Below, in pieces: positions 1 through 4,939 of a DNA stretch of 9,510 nt. A model generated the notes under the pieces. That model ran no database searches. It was not told the DNA's origin and worked only from the letters and a program-made list of their open reading frames with translations. Each line of letters starts with the position of its first letter. The stretch's first letter is position 1. Origin of the DNA: a bacterium (GTDB lineage Bacteria; Verrucomicrobiota; Verrucomicrobiia; Chthoniobacterales; Terrimicrobiaceae); the NCBI GenBank assembly GCA_009920585.1, contig RFZT01000074.1, positions 1-9,510 on the forward strand, written 5' to 3'. Position numbers and translations under genes: made by a program.

Positions 1-588
1 ATTAAGGATCTCTCCTTCGGTGGCGTCCTGCCATGCATCGGTGTTTATTTTAAAGACACAAATATTCCGGACGATTTCCAGTTCCACCATTTTTTCAAAG
101 TCGGGGCCTCTTTCGATAGGGAAGAAGCGTTGATCCGGACATTCACGGAATACGCGCAGGGGCGAAAATTGCATGAGTTTTTGGATAAAAGCGCACCTGA
201 TCACGAAGCGAAATTAGCTGATTTACTGAATCATGATTTTCGAAATCTGAAAACATGCGGAAACGATTGCGACAATTTCCTCTCCACATTCATGTTCGGA
301 TTTGTGCCTTACAAAAATGCCGACTTTTTCATGGAGGGCGAGGTTGTTTCGTTTGATCGGGGTGAGCAATACCTCGACTGCTTAGACGATATCGCGCACG
401 CCCGTCGGATTTGTGAGACTCTGGGCAAGGACTTACTCGTCGTGGATCTCACCAACCCCGAATTTGGATTTCCCGTAGTGCAAGTGATCATCCCAGGTTA
501 CTCCGATGTGCTTCCCTTCCATCCGGCAAACAGTAAAGGGCTCTTTTCGCAATGGACTCGCACCGATGTTTTGGAGTCCTACGCTTAA
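1..588 (+). CDS. YcaO-domain protein, C-terminal part (5' end outside window)
   Basis: The frame is open from base 1 to the stop at 586-588, giving 195 residues with no start in the window. YcaO enzymes are ATP-dependent: they activate peptide backbone amides (azoline or thioamide formation), and E. coli YcaO assists ribosomal protein S12 methylthiolation. The visible part matches the C-terminal half of the domain. A segment at residues 34-55 reads VGASFDREEALIRTFTEYAQ followed by GR, holding the Glu (E50) and Q53/R55 pattern that contacts Mg-ATP in this family. Near the end VVDLTNPEFGFPVVQVIIPG (147-166) matches the conserved strand just before the YcaO C-terminus. The C-terminus (TDVLESYA) lacks the PxPxP ending typical of azoline cyclodehydratases, so an S12-accessory or thioamidation-type YcaO is more likely than a thiazole/oxazole synthetase. 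No precursor peptide or partner enzyme is visible downstream; the deciding context lies upstream of the window. Confidence 0.82.
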   Translation: MKDLSFGGVLPCIGVYFKDTNIPDDFQFHHFFKVGASFDREEALIRTFTEYAQGRKLHEFLDKSAPDHEAKLADLLNHDFRNLKTCGNDCDNFLSTFMFGFVPYKNADFFMEGEVVSFDRGEQYLDCLDDIAHARRICETLGKDLLVVDLTNPEFGFPVVQVIIPGYSDVLPFHPANSKGLFSQWTRTDVLESYA

Positions 589-620
589 TAAAACAAGCGC
601 GCAACTTTTCGTGATTCGGA

Positions 621-662
621 GTGTTTGATCGAGTGCATCCCAGTGGATGCACGACCAAACAT
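621..662 (+). promoter_or_regulatory. Long imperfect inverted repeat directly upstream of the EF-hand start
   Basis: Bases 633-640 (GTGCATCC) pair perfectly with 645-652 (GGATGCAC) around a 4-nt loop. Outside a 2-nt bulge (GA, 631-632), 621-630 pairs with 653-662, with one A-C mismatch and one G-U pair. The stem therefore has about 17 pairs over 42 nt and ends 5 nt before the ATG at 668. No U-tract follows, so a simple terminator for the YcaO gene is not supported. The EF-hand gene has no Shine-Dalgarno sequence because this hairpin occupies its place. It may be a translational control element or a protein-binding operator; the function is inferred. Confidence 0.55.
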
Positions 663-667
663 CAAAT

Positions 668-985
668 ATGAAAAAATCCTTATTCCTATCCACTCTCATT
701 GTTGCAACTTCCCTTGCTTTGCTTGGGGCTAATCCGGTTCGCGCCCAAGACGGAGCCAAGAAAAAAGACCCCGCGAAAAAATATGAGAAATTGGATACCG
801 ACAAAAATGGTTCAGTGAGCTTAGACGAGTTTAAGGCCTCCAAAAAAGATCCCGCAAAGGCCGAGAGCGTCTTCAATGCAAAGGACACCAATAAAGATGG
901 CGCATTAAGCTTGGAGGAATTTTCAGCAAAAAAACCGAAGTCCCCTAAAAAAGATAAATCAGCCGCCCCAGCTAAAAGCGAATAA
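668..985 (+). CDS. Small secreted EF-hand calcium-binding protein
   Basis: A 105-residue protein with a signal peptide (MKKSLFLSTLIVATSLALLG..., likely cut after VRA at about residue 26), so it is exported. The mature part carries two canonical EF-hand loops, DTDKNGSVSLDE (43-54) and DTNKDGALSLEE (73-84). Both have acidic or polar residues at ligand positions 1, 3, 5 and 9, Gly at 6 and Glu at 12, so calcium binding is likely. The rest is Lys/Pro/Ala-rich, with a basic tail (residues 87-105). An in-frame ATG at 647 would add seven residues ahead of the signal peptide and lies inside the upstream hairpin, so 668 is the preferred start. Small lysine-rich EF-hand proteins like this are common in Planctomycetes and Verrucomicrobia and mostly uncharacterised. 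It appears to be a single-gene unit, followed by a hairpin at 1011-1044. Confidence 0.85.
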   Translation: MKKSLFLSTLIVATSLALLGANPVRAQDGAKKKDPAKKYEKLDTDKNGSVSLDEFKASKKDPAKAESVFNAKDTNKDGALSLEEFSAKKPKSPKKDKSAAPAKSE

Positions 986-1010
986 GGCAAATTAGCTCGC
1001 GGATTTTCTA

Positions 1011-1044
1011 ACTGTGAGGGGAAAGCCCCAATTCCCCTCACAGT
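1011..1044 (+). terminator. Perfect 13-bp stem-loop after the EF-hand gene
   Basis: ACTGTGAGGGGAA (1011-1023) pairs without mismatch to TTCCCCTCACAGT (1032-1044) around an 8-nt loop, 26 nt after the EF-hand stop. The position and strength suggest transcription termination or 3'-end protection. No T-run follows on either strand, so it is not a classic intrinsic terminator. Confidence 0.45.
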
Positions 1045-1140
1045 CGAGCGTATCTTGCAGCGAAATCTATCCTGTACTCTATTCGGTCGCATGATGTTAA
1101 TACATTATATAGCGTTGATGATGATACTTATGCGAAAGAT

Positions 1141-1299
1141 GGCGCTGCGCGCCTGAAGTTTGGGTCCGCTGCGGCGAGCCGACCCTACCATTTGGAGCGA
1201 AGGGCACGCCGAACGTGTAATCGCTGCGGCAGCGTCTATCGAAAAGCCCTGGGTAGGGGCTGCGCCGTCGGGGACCGAAGCCTCAGGCGCGAATGCGCC
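1141..1299. repeat. REPIN-like pair of inverted GTAG-headed repeats
   Basis: Two copies of a roughly 50-bp element face each other. Copy A is on the minus strand (1189 down to 1141) and copy B on the plus strand (1252-1299). Both start GGTAGGG, then share a GGACC-x-AA-x-C-x-TCAGGCGCG core and end in a small stem, GGCGC/GCGCC with a 3- or 4-nt loop (1141-1153 and 1286-1299). About 60 bp separate them, including a further mini-hairpin CGCTG-CGG-CAGCG. REP elements mobilised by RAYT (TnpA-REP) transposases carry a GTAG at the foot of a hairpin, and inverted REP pairs are called REPINs. This pair fits that description by eye. No transposase is in the window, so the element would be non-autonomous. 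It is markedly more GC-rich than its surroundings. Confidence 0.6.
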
Positions 1300-1368
1300 G
1301 TTTCTGGGATGCAAAGGCAGCATTCGCAGCGGGATTCGGCCGTAGACAGCCCGCCAATCTTCACGCCG

Positions 1369-1398
1369 CAGCTCCCGATGGCGGCTATCCCTACCCTG
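1369..1398 (-). repeat. Third, diverged GGTAGGG-headed repeat
   Basis: Read on the minus strand, this starts CAGGGTAGGGATAGCCGCCA and continues through ATCGGGAGCTGCGG. The GGTAGGG head and the CGCC-x-TCGGG-like core resemble copy B at 1252, but similarity fades sooner than between the two main copies. It is probably a decayed member of the same family. Confidence 0.4.
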
Positions 1399-1489
1399 AG
1401 GAAGGCGCTATGGCTCCGAGTTGGTTCGGTTGTGGTGCAGCGCCGGCTTGATGCCGGCTTCGACTTTGGGTCTGGGAATTGAGGGATTG

Positions 1490-1924
1490 TTACTTGATCA
1501 CATTCCTCCCCTTGAGGCCGAAATGCTTTGCGGCGGCGAGGAGGTGTTTATCGTTGGAATGGATTTCGCGGAAGCCGTGATCCTTCGCGCATGCCAAGTG
1601 AAGGGCGTCCGAGGCACGGAGGAAAATTTTTGCCGGAAGGACAGCGAAGTTTTTTGAGGCTTGATCGAGCAAGGCTGGAGTCGCGTCGAACCAGGTCCAC
1701 AAGCCCGCCATGTTGTCCGCCTCGAATTGGGAAACGAGGCACTCGTGTGTATCCGGGGCGATCTGCGACTCTCGCAACTTCCGGTGAAAGGCGGCGGCAA
1801 GTTCCAATCGACCGAGGGAAAGCGAACCGACACCTGTTTGCCTGTCAATCAACGAACGCACTTCTTGGCTGCCGGGTTCGTCCACATAATACTTCAACAG
1901 GTAGGCAGTGTCGCAGTAGATCAC
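1490..1924 (-). CDS. vapC: PIN-domain ribonuclease toxin, VapC family
   Basis: A 144-residue PIN-domain protein. PIN toxins are Mg2+-dependent endoribonucleases that cleave tRNA or rRNA and stop growth when not bound by antitoxin. The acidic metal-binding residues are in place: D5 in MIYCDTAYLLKYY, E41 in LGRLELAAAF, D106 in RASDALHLACA and D125 in SNDKHLLAAA. The toxin should therefore be active. Start is GTG at 1922-1924, and the GTGA overlaps the stop of the antitoxin gene by 4 nt, so the pair is translationally coupled. Length is normal for VapC. VapC is the family label; the RNA target cannot be read from the sequence. Confidence 0.85.
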   Translation of the reverse strand: MIYCDTAYLLKYYVDEPGSQEVRSLIDRQTGVGSLSLGRLELAAAFHRKLRESQIAPDTHECLVSQFEADNMAGLWTWFDATPALLDQASKNFAVLPAKIFLRASDALHLACAKDHGFREIHSNDKHLLAAAKHFGLKGRNVIK

Positions 1925-2196
1925 AGGTCGCGCAGTGCGGAAGTTTCCCGAAGACGCGAGGTGCTGTCCGTATCGGATTTCAATTTCCCCGCAATAAGGG
2001 CCGCCTTAAAGGCAGGGAGCAGTTTGCGGCGTTGGCCCAATGTTTTTGCGGAAGGCTCGGCGAGTTGCAAAGGGGTGATGCGGGCTGCAGGCTTCCCATT
2101 CTCGGTGATGACGACTTCCGTATCGTGCGAGGCGAGGCGTACGTAGTGACCGGTGCGGGCATGGAGTTCGCGAATGGGGATTTGGATTGTAGCCAT
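1921..2196 (-). CDS. Type II antitoxin, Phd/YefM family
   Basis: A 91-residue protein starting MATIQIPIRELHARTGHYV. The N-terminal half (about 1-45) has the Phd/YefM pattern: a short strand, a helix with L11 and G16, then HDTEVVITENGKPAARITPL, which forms the dimeric DNA-binding fold. The C-terminal half (about 46-91) is Lys/Arg-rich and should wrap around the toxin. It overlaps the toxin gene by 4 nt and precedes it, the usual antitoxin-first order. In-frame upstream starts at 2202 (ATG) and 2223 (GTG) would add 2 or 9 residues; 2196 is preferred because homologues begin at this strand. Antitoxins of this family repress their own promoter, and a direct repeat just upstream (2207-2223) is a candidate operator. 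Confidence 0.82.
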   Translation of the reverse strand: MATIQIPIRELHARTGHYVRLASHDTEVVITENGKPAARITPLQLAEPSAKTLGQRRKLLPAFKAALIAGKLKSDTDSTSRLRETSALRDL

Positions 2197-2206
2197 ATTC
2201 ATAAAC

Positions 2207-2223
2207 CGTGACACGCGAGACAC
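2207..2223 (-). promoter_or_regulatory. Direct repeat upstream of the antitoxin, candidate operator
   Basis: Two 8-mers, CGTGACAC (2207-2214) and CGAGACAC (2216-2223), match at 7 of 8 positions with a 9-bp period. They lie 11-27 bp before the antitoxin ATG, where autoregulatory Phd-type operators usually sit. Operators of this family are more often palindromic, so the assignment is tentative. Confidence 0.3.
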
Positions 2224-2266
2224 AATAAGTCAACAGGTTAACGATTGAGGAATCAGATGTCGTCTC

Positions 2267-2294
2267 GAGGGCAGTGTTTAGAGGGCAGTGTTCA
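2267..2294. repeat. Tandem 14-bp duplication at the hscB stop codon
   Basis: GAGGGCAGTGTTTA (2267-2280) is followed directly by GAGGGCAGTGTTCA (2281-2294), identical at 13 of 14 positions. The copy nearer the gene contains the hscB stop codon (TGA on the minus strand, 2292-2294), and the second copy supplies TAA at the same place. It looks like a recent slippage duplication at the 3' end of the transcript. Confidence 0.7.
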
Positions 2295-2837
2295 ATTTCT
2301 GATTGCCGTGATGGCGGTGTTGATCGATTGGGACCAGCGGGTAGCGAATGTCCATTCCTCGGCTAAAATAAGGAGAGATGCCGTGTCGTGCGGGGATTGA
2401 TCCGCTTGATGGGTTCGGATTTCGAGTTGATCCAAGTGGGCATTAATTTCTTCGCGCAGCTTGATCAAGTCGGTCTCGAGTTGGGTGAGTTCGGCCTGCA
2501 AGACAGCCTTTGCGATGGGAGAGGAGAGGGTGGCTTTTTTTTCTAGGGCGACGCTCGCACGACGTGTAAGTTCGCCGGTGCGGGAAAATAAATCCCAGTC
2601 AGGTGAAACCTTTGTGGTGGTTTCCGTGCCCCCCTGAAGGACGGCGAGGTGTCGGAGACGTTGAGGGTGGCTGGAGAGGGTTTTGCGGCCTTCGTTGAGT
2701 AACGTGGACTTAGCTGTGCTGCCGCTAGCTTTGTCTGGGTGAGCCTCTGCCATGAGGGCGTGATACTTTGCTTTTAGATCGTCCAAATCGATCCAGGCTC
2801 GGCGGTCCAACCCAAACTCGCTAAAAAAATCCGTCAC
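2292..2837 (-). CDS. hscB: HscB-like Fe-S cluster co-chaperone (J protein)
   Basis: A 181-residue protein with an N-terminal J domain and a C-terminal helical domain, as in HscB (about 170 residues in E. coli). HscB brings the IscU scaffold to the Hsp70 HscA and stimulates its ATPase so that the Fe-S cluster is released. The J domain opens TDFFSEFGL and has the diagnostic HPD tripeptide at 33-35 within KYHALMAEAHPDKA. A long helical stretch (about 110-140, LQAELTQLETDLIKLREEIN) matches the C-terminal domain. I chose the GTG at 2835-2837, which overlaps the stop of the upstream Fe-S carrier gene as GTGA and gives the family N-terminus; a TTG at 2858 would add seven residues. The adjacent A-type carrier supports the assignment. 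No hscA or iscU is in the window. Confidence 0.8.
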   Translation of the reverse strand: MTDFFSEFGLDRRAWIDLDDLKAKYHALMAEAHPDKASGSTAKSTLLNEGRKTLSSHPQRLRHLAVLQGGTETTTKVSPDWDLFSRTGELTRRASVALEKKATLSSPIAKAVLQAELTQLETDLIKLREEINAHLDQLEIRTHQADQSPHDTASLLILAEEWTFATRWSQSINTAITAIRN

Positions 2838-3193
2838 GCGGAAAAACTCTCTCCGCAAGAGCAGTGGGCCACGGCGTTCGGGTTGGTGACTTTAAATCCG
2901 CCCTTCTGCAAATCGTCGCTGAAGTCGAGTTCCGAGCCACTCACAAATAAGGCGCTCTTCGGATCAACAACGACGCGGACGCTATTTGACTCCACTATGA
3001 TGTCGCGATTGGCGGGCCCATCGACGAGGTCCATCTTGTATTGAAGGCCGGAGCATCCGCCGCCAATGACGGCAACGCGGAGGGCCCCACCCGGGCGACC
3101 TTGCTTGGTGAGGAGTGAGCGGAGCCGTTCGCTGGCGCCATCAAGCACGCGTATGAGCTTTTCATTTCCGATCCTGTATTGGACAGCTTCCAT
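2834..3193 (-). CDS. A-type Fe-S cluster carrier protein (IscA/ErpA/HesB family)
   Basis: A 119-residue protein of the HesB/IscA family, which receives Fe-S clusters and passes them to apo-enzymes. The three cluster-binding cysteines are present: C47 in VIGGGCSGLQYKMDL, and C111 and C113 in AVAHCSCGESF. The central FVSGSELDFSDDLQKGGFKVTNPNA segment is also typical. Length is normal for the family, with a slightly extended N-terminus. Whether it is IscA, ErpA or SufA by orthology cannot be told from this alone. It lies 33 nt after the lipoprotein gene and overlaps hscB by 4 nt, so the two Fe-S genes are very likely co-translated. No Shine-Dalgarno sequence is evident before its ATG. Confidence 0.9.
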   Translation of the reverse strand: MEAVQYRIGNEKLIRVLDGASERLRSLLTKQGRPGGALRVAVIGGGCSGLQYKMDLVDGPANRDIIVESNSVRVVVDPKSALFVSGSELDFSDDLQKGGFKVTNPNAVAHCSCGESFSA

Positions 3194-3226
3194 TGATTAA
3201 AAAATCCGCTTGGTTTCGGTGATTGC

Positions 3227-3721
3227 CTACCGGCGAGCGTTGGCTTTGTTGCAAAGGATCGCCTGATCATCCCACTCCATCGGGAATCCGTAGTCAAACG
3301 GAGCCGCTCCCCAGTAGGCGGGATCATTGAAGTAGGGGTGGTTGTCCCATTTGCTGGTACCGACTTGGTTGGCTTTGGTGGCCTCATAGTATCCAATGGA
3401 GGCACCGAGATAATTCACCAAGGTTGATCCCGCTCCTGCACTCGAGAGTTGCTCAAGTTGTGCCGTGGTGAAGCGGTAAGGGGCGTGGGTGCTCTTCAGG
3501 TAGGCGACGATCGCCTTATCGGAGATGTGGCGCTGCACGAGAGTTAGTATGTCAGAAAAGCTCAAGACGCGGCCTGCTTTGATGCGAGAGAGTGTGGCGG
3601 AAGGAACACCTTGTTGAGCCAGAACGGCGAGAGAGGCCGATGATTTTGAGCCTGCCGTGGCGCAGGAATTCAAAGCGAGAGGGAGGGCGAGGAGACTGCA
3701 AAGAAGAGCGAGGCGTTTCAT
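3227..3721 (-). CDS. Lipoprotein of unknown function with paired helical modules
   Basis: A 164-residue protein with a lipoprotein signal peptide (MKRLALLCSLLALPLALNSC) and lipobox LNSC, so C20 should be lipidated. Ala at +2 suggests outer-membrane sorting, if Lol rules hold here. Residues 52-105 contain two similar helical segments, LSFSDILTLVQRHISDKAIVAYL and YRFTTAQLEQLSSAGAGSTLVNYL. These resemble modules of the type 'dI-x-L-x-x-aGvsd-x-vI-x-x-i' that I associate with envelope proteins of Verrucomicrobia and Planctomycetes. The C-terminal part is rich in aromatic residues and proline (NHPYFNDPAYWGAAPFDYGFPMEW, 127-150) and looks like an extended segment. No enzyme motif is visible. It sits between trpD (51 nt upstream) and the Fe-S carrier gene (33 nt downstream) and is probably co-transcribed with both. 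Confidence 0.72.
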   Translation of the reverse strand: MKRLALLCSLLALPLALNSCATAGSKSSASLAVLAQQGVPSATLSRIKAGRVLSFSDILTLVQRHISDKAIVAYLKSTHAPYRFTTAQLEQLSSAGAGSTLVNYLGASIGYYEATKANQVGTSKWDNHPYFNDPAYWGAAPFDYGFPMEWDDQAILCNKANARR

Positions 3722-3772
3722 GGTTACATCATTTATAGACTGCTACGGGGATTTTTCACGGACTTTCACCGA

Positions 3773-4804
3773 TCAGGCTAAGGAGCGGAGATTTTCGAGT
3801 GAACGGAGGGCGTTTCCATTGTCGATAGATTCCCCCGATTGGTCCCAAGCCGTATTCATATCTGGGGCCATGCCCGCTGCGCATATTGCGGCGGCGGCAT
3901 TGAGTTGGACGACGGCTCTGGGCGCGCCTTGCAGTGTTCCATCGAGGATGCAACGAAGGATGTGGGCATTTGTCTTGGCATCACCCCCAGCAAGATCGCT
4001 GGGGATCATTTGCGGCAAATTAAAGTCGGTCGAATCAATGGTGAACTGGCGCGCTGCCCCTTCATTCACCGCATGGACGAGAGTGGTGCCGAATGGAGAT
4101 ACCTCGTCGACACGGAATCCATCCGGGCCAGTTCCATGGATCGCCCACGCGCGCTTGCGTCCGAGTTTTTGAAATACCGTTGCATAGGTCGCTAGGAGCT
4201 TGGGATCGAAGACGCCAGCTAGTTGGAATGCGGGTCGAGCCGGATTTAAAAGTGGGCCGATGATGTTGAAGATGCTCGGGCATCCACGTGCTCCGAGAGT
4301 CTGACGGACTGGTGCGACGGCTCGAAATGCGGGATGGTAGGCGGGAGCAAAGAGGAAACAACACCCCGCCTTGTCGAGTGCGGATGCGGTCGCATCGGGG
4401 GTGAGGTCGATGCGCACGCCCAAGGCCTCGAGCACGTCGGCGCCACCGGATTTTGAAGTGATGCCACGATTTCCATGTTTGACGATGCGAACGCCAGCTC
4501 CTGCGGCGACGAACATCACGGTGGTGGAAATATTAAAAAAACCCGCTCGGTCACCACCAGTGCCGCATACATCCATGCAGTTGTCTCCTGAAAACGGGGG
4601 CTTCACCGCTCGCTCGAGAAGCATTTCCACGAAGTCAGCAACTTCGTCCGGAGTCTCGCCTTTCGTATGAAGGGCTTGTAAAAAGTCCGCTCGCTCATCG
4701 AGAGGGCATTTTTCATCCAGAAGAAAATCTCCTGCCAAGCGAATCGCCTCGGATGAGAGGTTGCCGCCGGAGTTCAGATGAGTGGTGAGGTTGCGCAAAT
4801 CCAT
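3773..4804 (-). CDS. trpD: Anthranilate phosphoribosyltransferase
   Basis: A 343-residue enzyme that joins anthranilate and PRPP to give phosphoribosyl-anthranilate, the second step of tryptophan synthesis. Family motifs in order: the PRPP-binding CGTGGD (80-85), NIST (91-94), KHGNR (109-113), SGGADVLEALG (119-129), HPAFRAVAPVRQTLG (157-171) with the anthranilate-side arginines, IFNIIGPLLNPARP (178-191) and the metal-binding VDE (232-234). Length is normal. Two places differ from the usual form: GARGCPSIFN (171-180), where GvRTiFN is common, and HGTGPDGFRVDEVS (223-236), where HGxDGLDE is common. Both look like insertions of 2-4 residues near the substrate site. Start is ATG at 4802-4804 with only a weak AGGCG upstream. 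No other trp gene is adjacent; it heads a minus-strand run with a lipoprotein and two Fe-S genes. Confidence 0.93.
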   Translation of the reverse strand: MDLRNLTTHLNSGGNLSSEAIRLAGDFLLDEKCPLDERADFLQALHTKGETPDEVADFVEMLLERAVKPPFSGDNCMDVCGTGGDRAGFFNISTTVMFVAAGAGVRIVKHGNRGITSKSGGADVLEALGVRIDLTPDATASALDKAGCCFLFAPAYHPAFRAVAPVRQTLGARGCPSIFNIIGPLLNPARPAFQLAGVFDPKLLATYATVFQKLGRKRAWAIHGTGPDGFRVDEVSPFGTTLVHAVNEGAARQFTIDSTDFNLPQMIPSDLAGGDAKTNAHILRCILDGTLQGAPRAVVQLNAAAAICAAGMAPDMNTAWDQSGESIDNGNALRSLENLRSLA

Positions 4805-4869
4805 CTGCGCCTAGAGTGCCTTTATTCCTCTCTCAAATCAACACTCAGAGAGTTGCGGGGATTCCCTAC

Positions 4870-4886
4870 AAAAATCTCCGATTTTT
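4870..4886. promoter_or_regulatory. 17-bp interrupted palindrome in the trpD / CPBP divergent gap
   Basis: AAAAATC (4870-4876) and GATTTTT (4880-4886) form a perfect 7-bp inverted repeat around TCC. It lies in the 135-bp region between the divergent starts at 4804 and 4940, 54 bp from one and 66 bp from the other. It could be an operator or upstream promoter element for either gene. I could not identify convincing -35/-10 pairs in this gap. Confidence 0.3.
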
Positions 4887-4939
4887 AGATTGTTGATCGG
4901 GCTAGCAAAATCACCGTTAGCCTGTGATTAATGTGAGAA

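Larger units (their letters stand above)
986..1489. other. Gene-free stretch of about 500 bp holding repeats
   Basis: No credible gene lies here. The open frames between 1105 and 1482 are short, overlap on both strands and sit in GC-rich repeat DNA. From left to right the stretch holds the 13-bp stem-loop (1011-1044), an AT-rich segment around 1098-1113, the inverted repeat pair (1141-1299), the diverged third copy (1369-1398) and a GCCGGC-TTGAT-GCCGGC hairpin (1442-1458). That last hairpin lies about 30 nt past the stop of the minus-strand toxin gene and could mark the 3' end of its transcript, though no T-run follows it. Confidence 0.6.

Noticed and set aside
433..1092. 219-codon minus-strand open frame across the YcaO end and EF-hand gene
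   Set aside because: It lies antisense to two well-supported genes, has no recognisable domain, and its composition mirrors the lysine-rich EF-hand codons.
1098..1113. TATAAT-like sequence on the minus strand
   Set aside because: There is no matching -35 element and no minus-strand gene downstream for it to serve.
1105..1482. Several 60-96 codon frames in the repeat region
   Set aside because: They overlap on both strands, begin or end inside inverted repeats and show no protein-like pattern.
1528..2211. 227-codon plus-strand open frame over the toxin-antitoxin pair
   Set aside because: It is antisense to both genes of a recognised module, rich in Arg/Ser/Gly as expected for a shadow frame, and has no domain.
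3722..3772. Promoter for the lipoprotein gene (TATAAA at about 3731-3736, minus strand)
   Set aside because: The -10-like hexamer is only about 10 nt from the start codon and its -35 match is poor; read-through from trpD is simpler.
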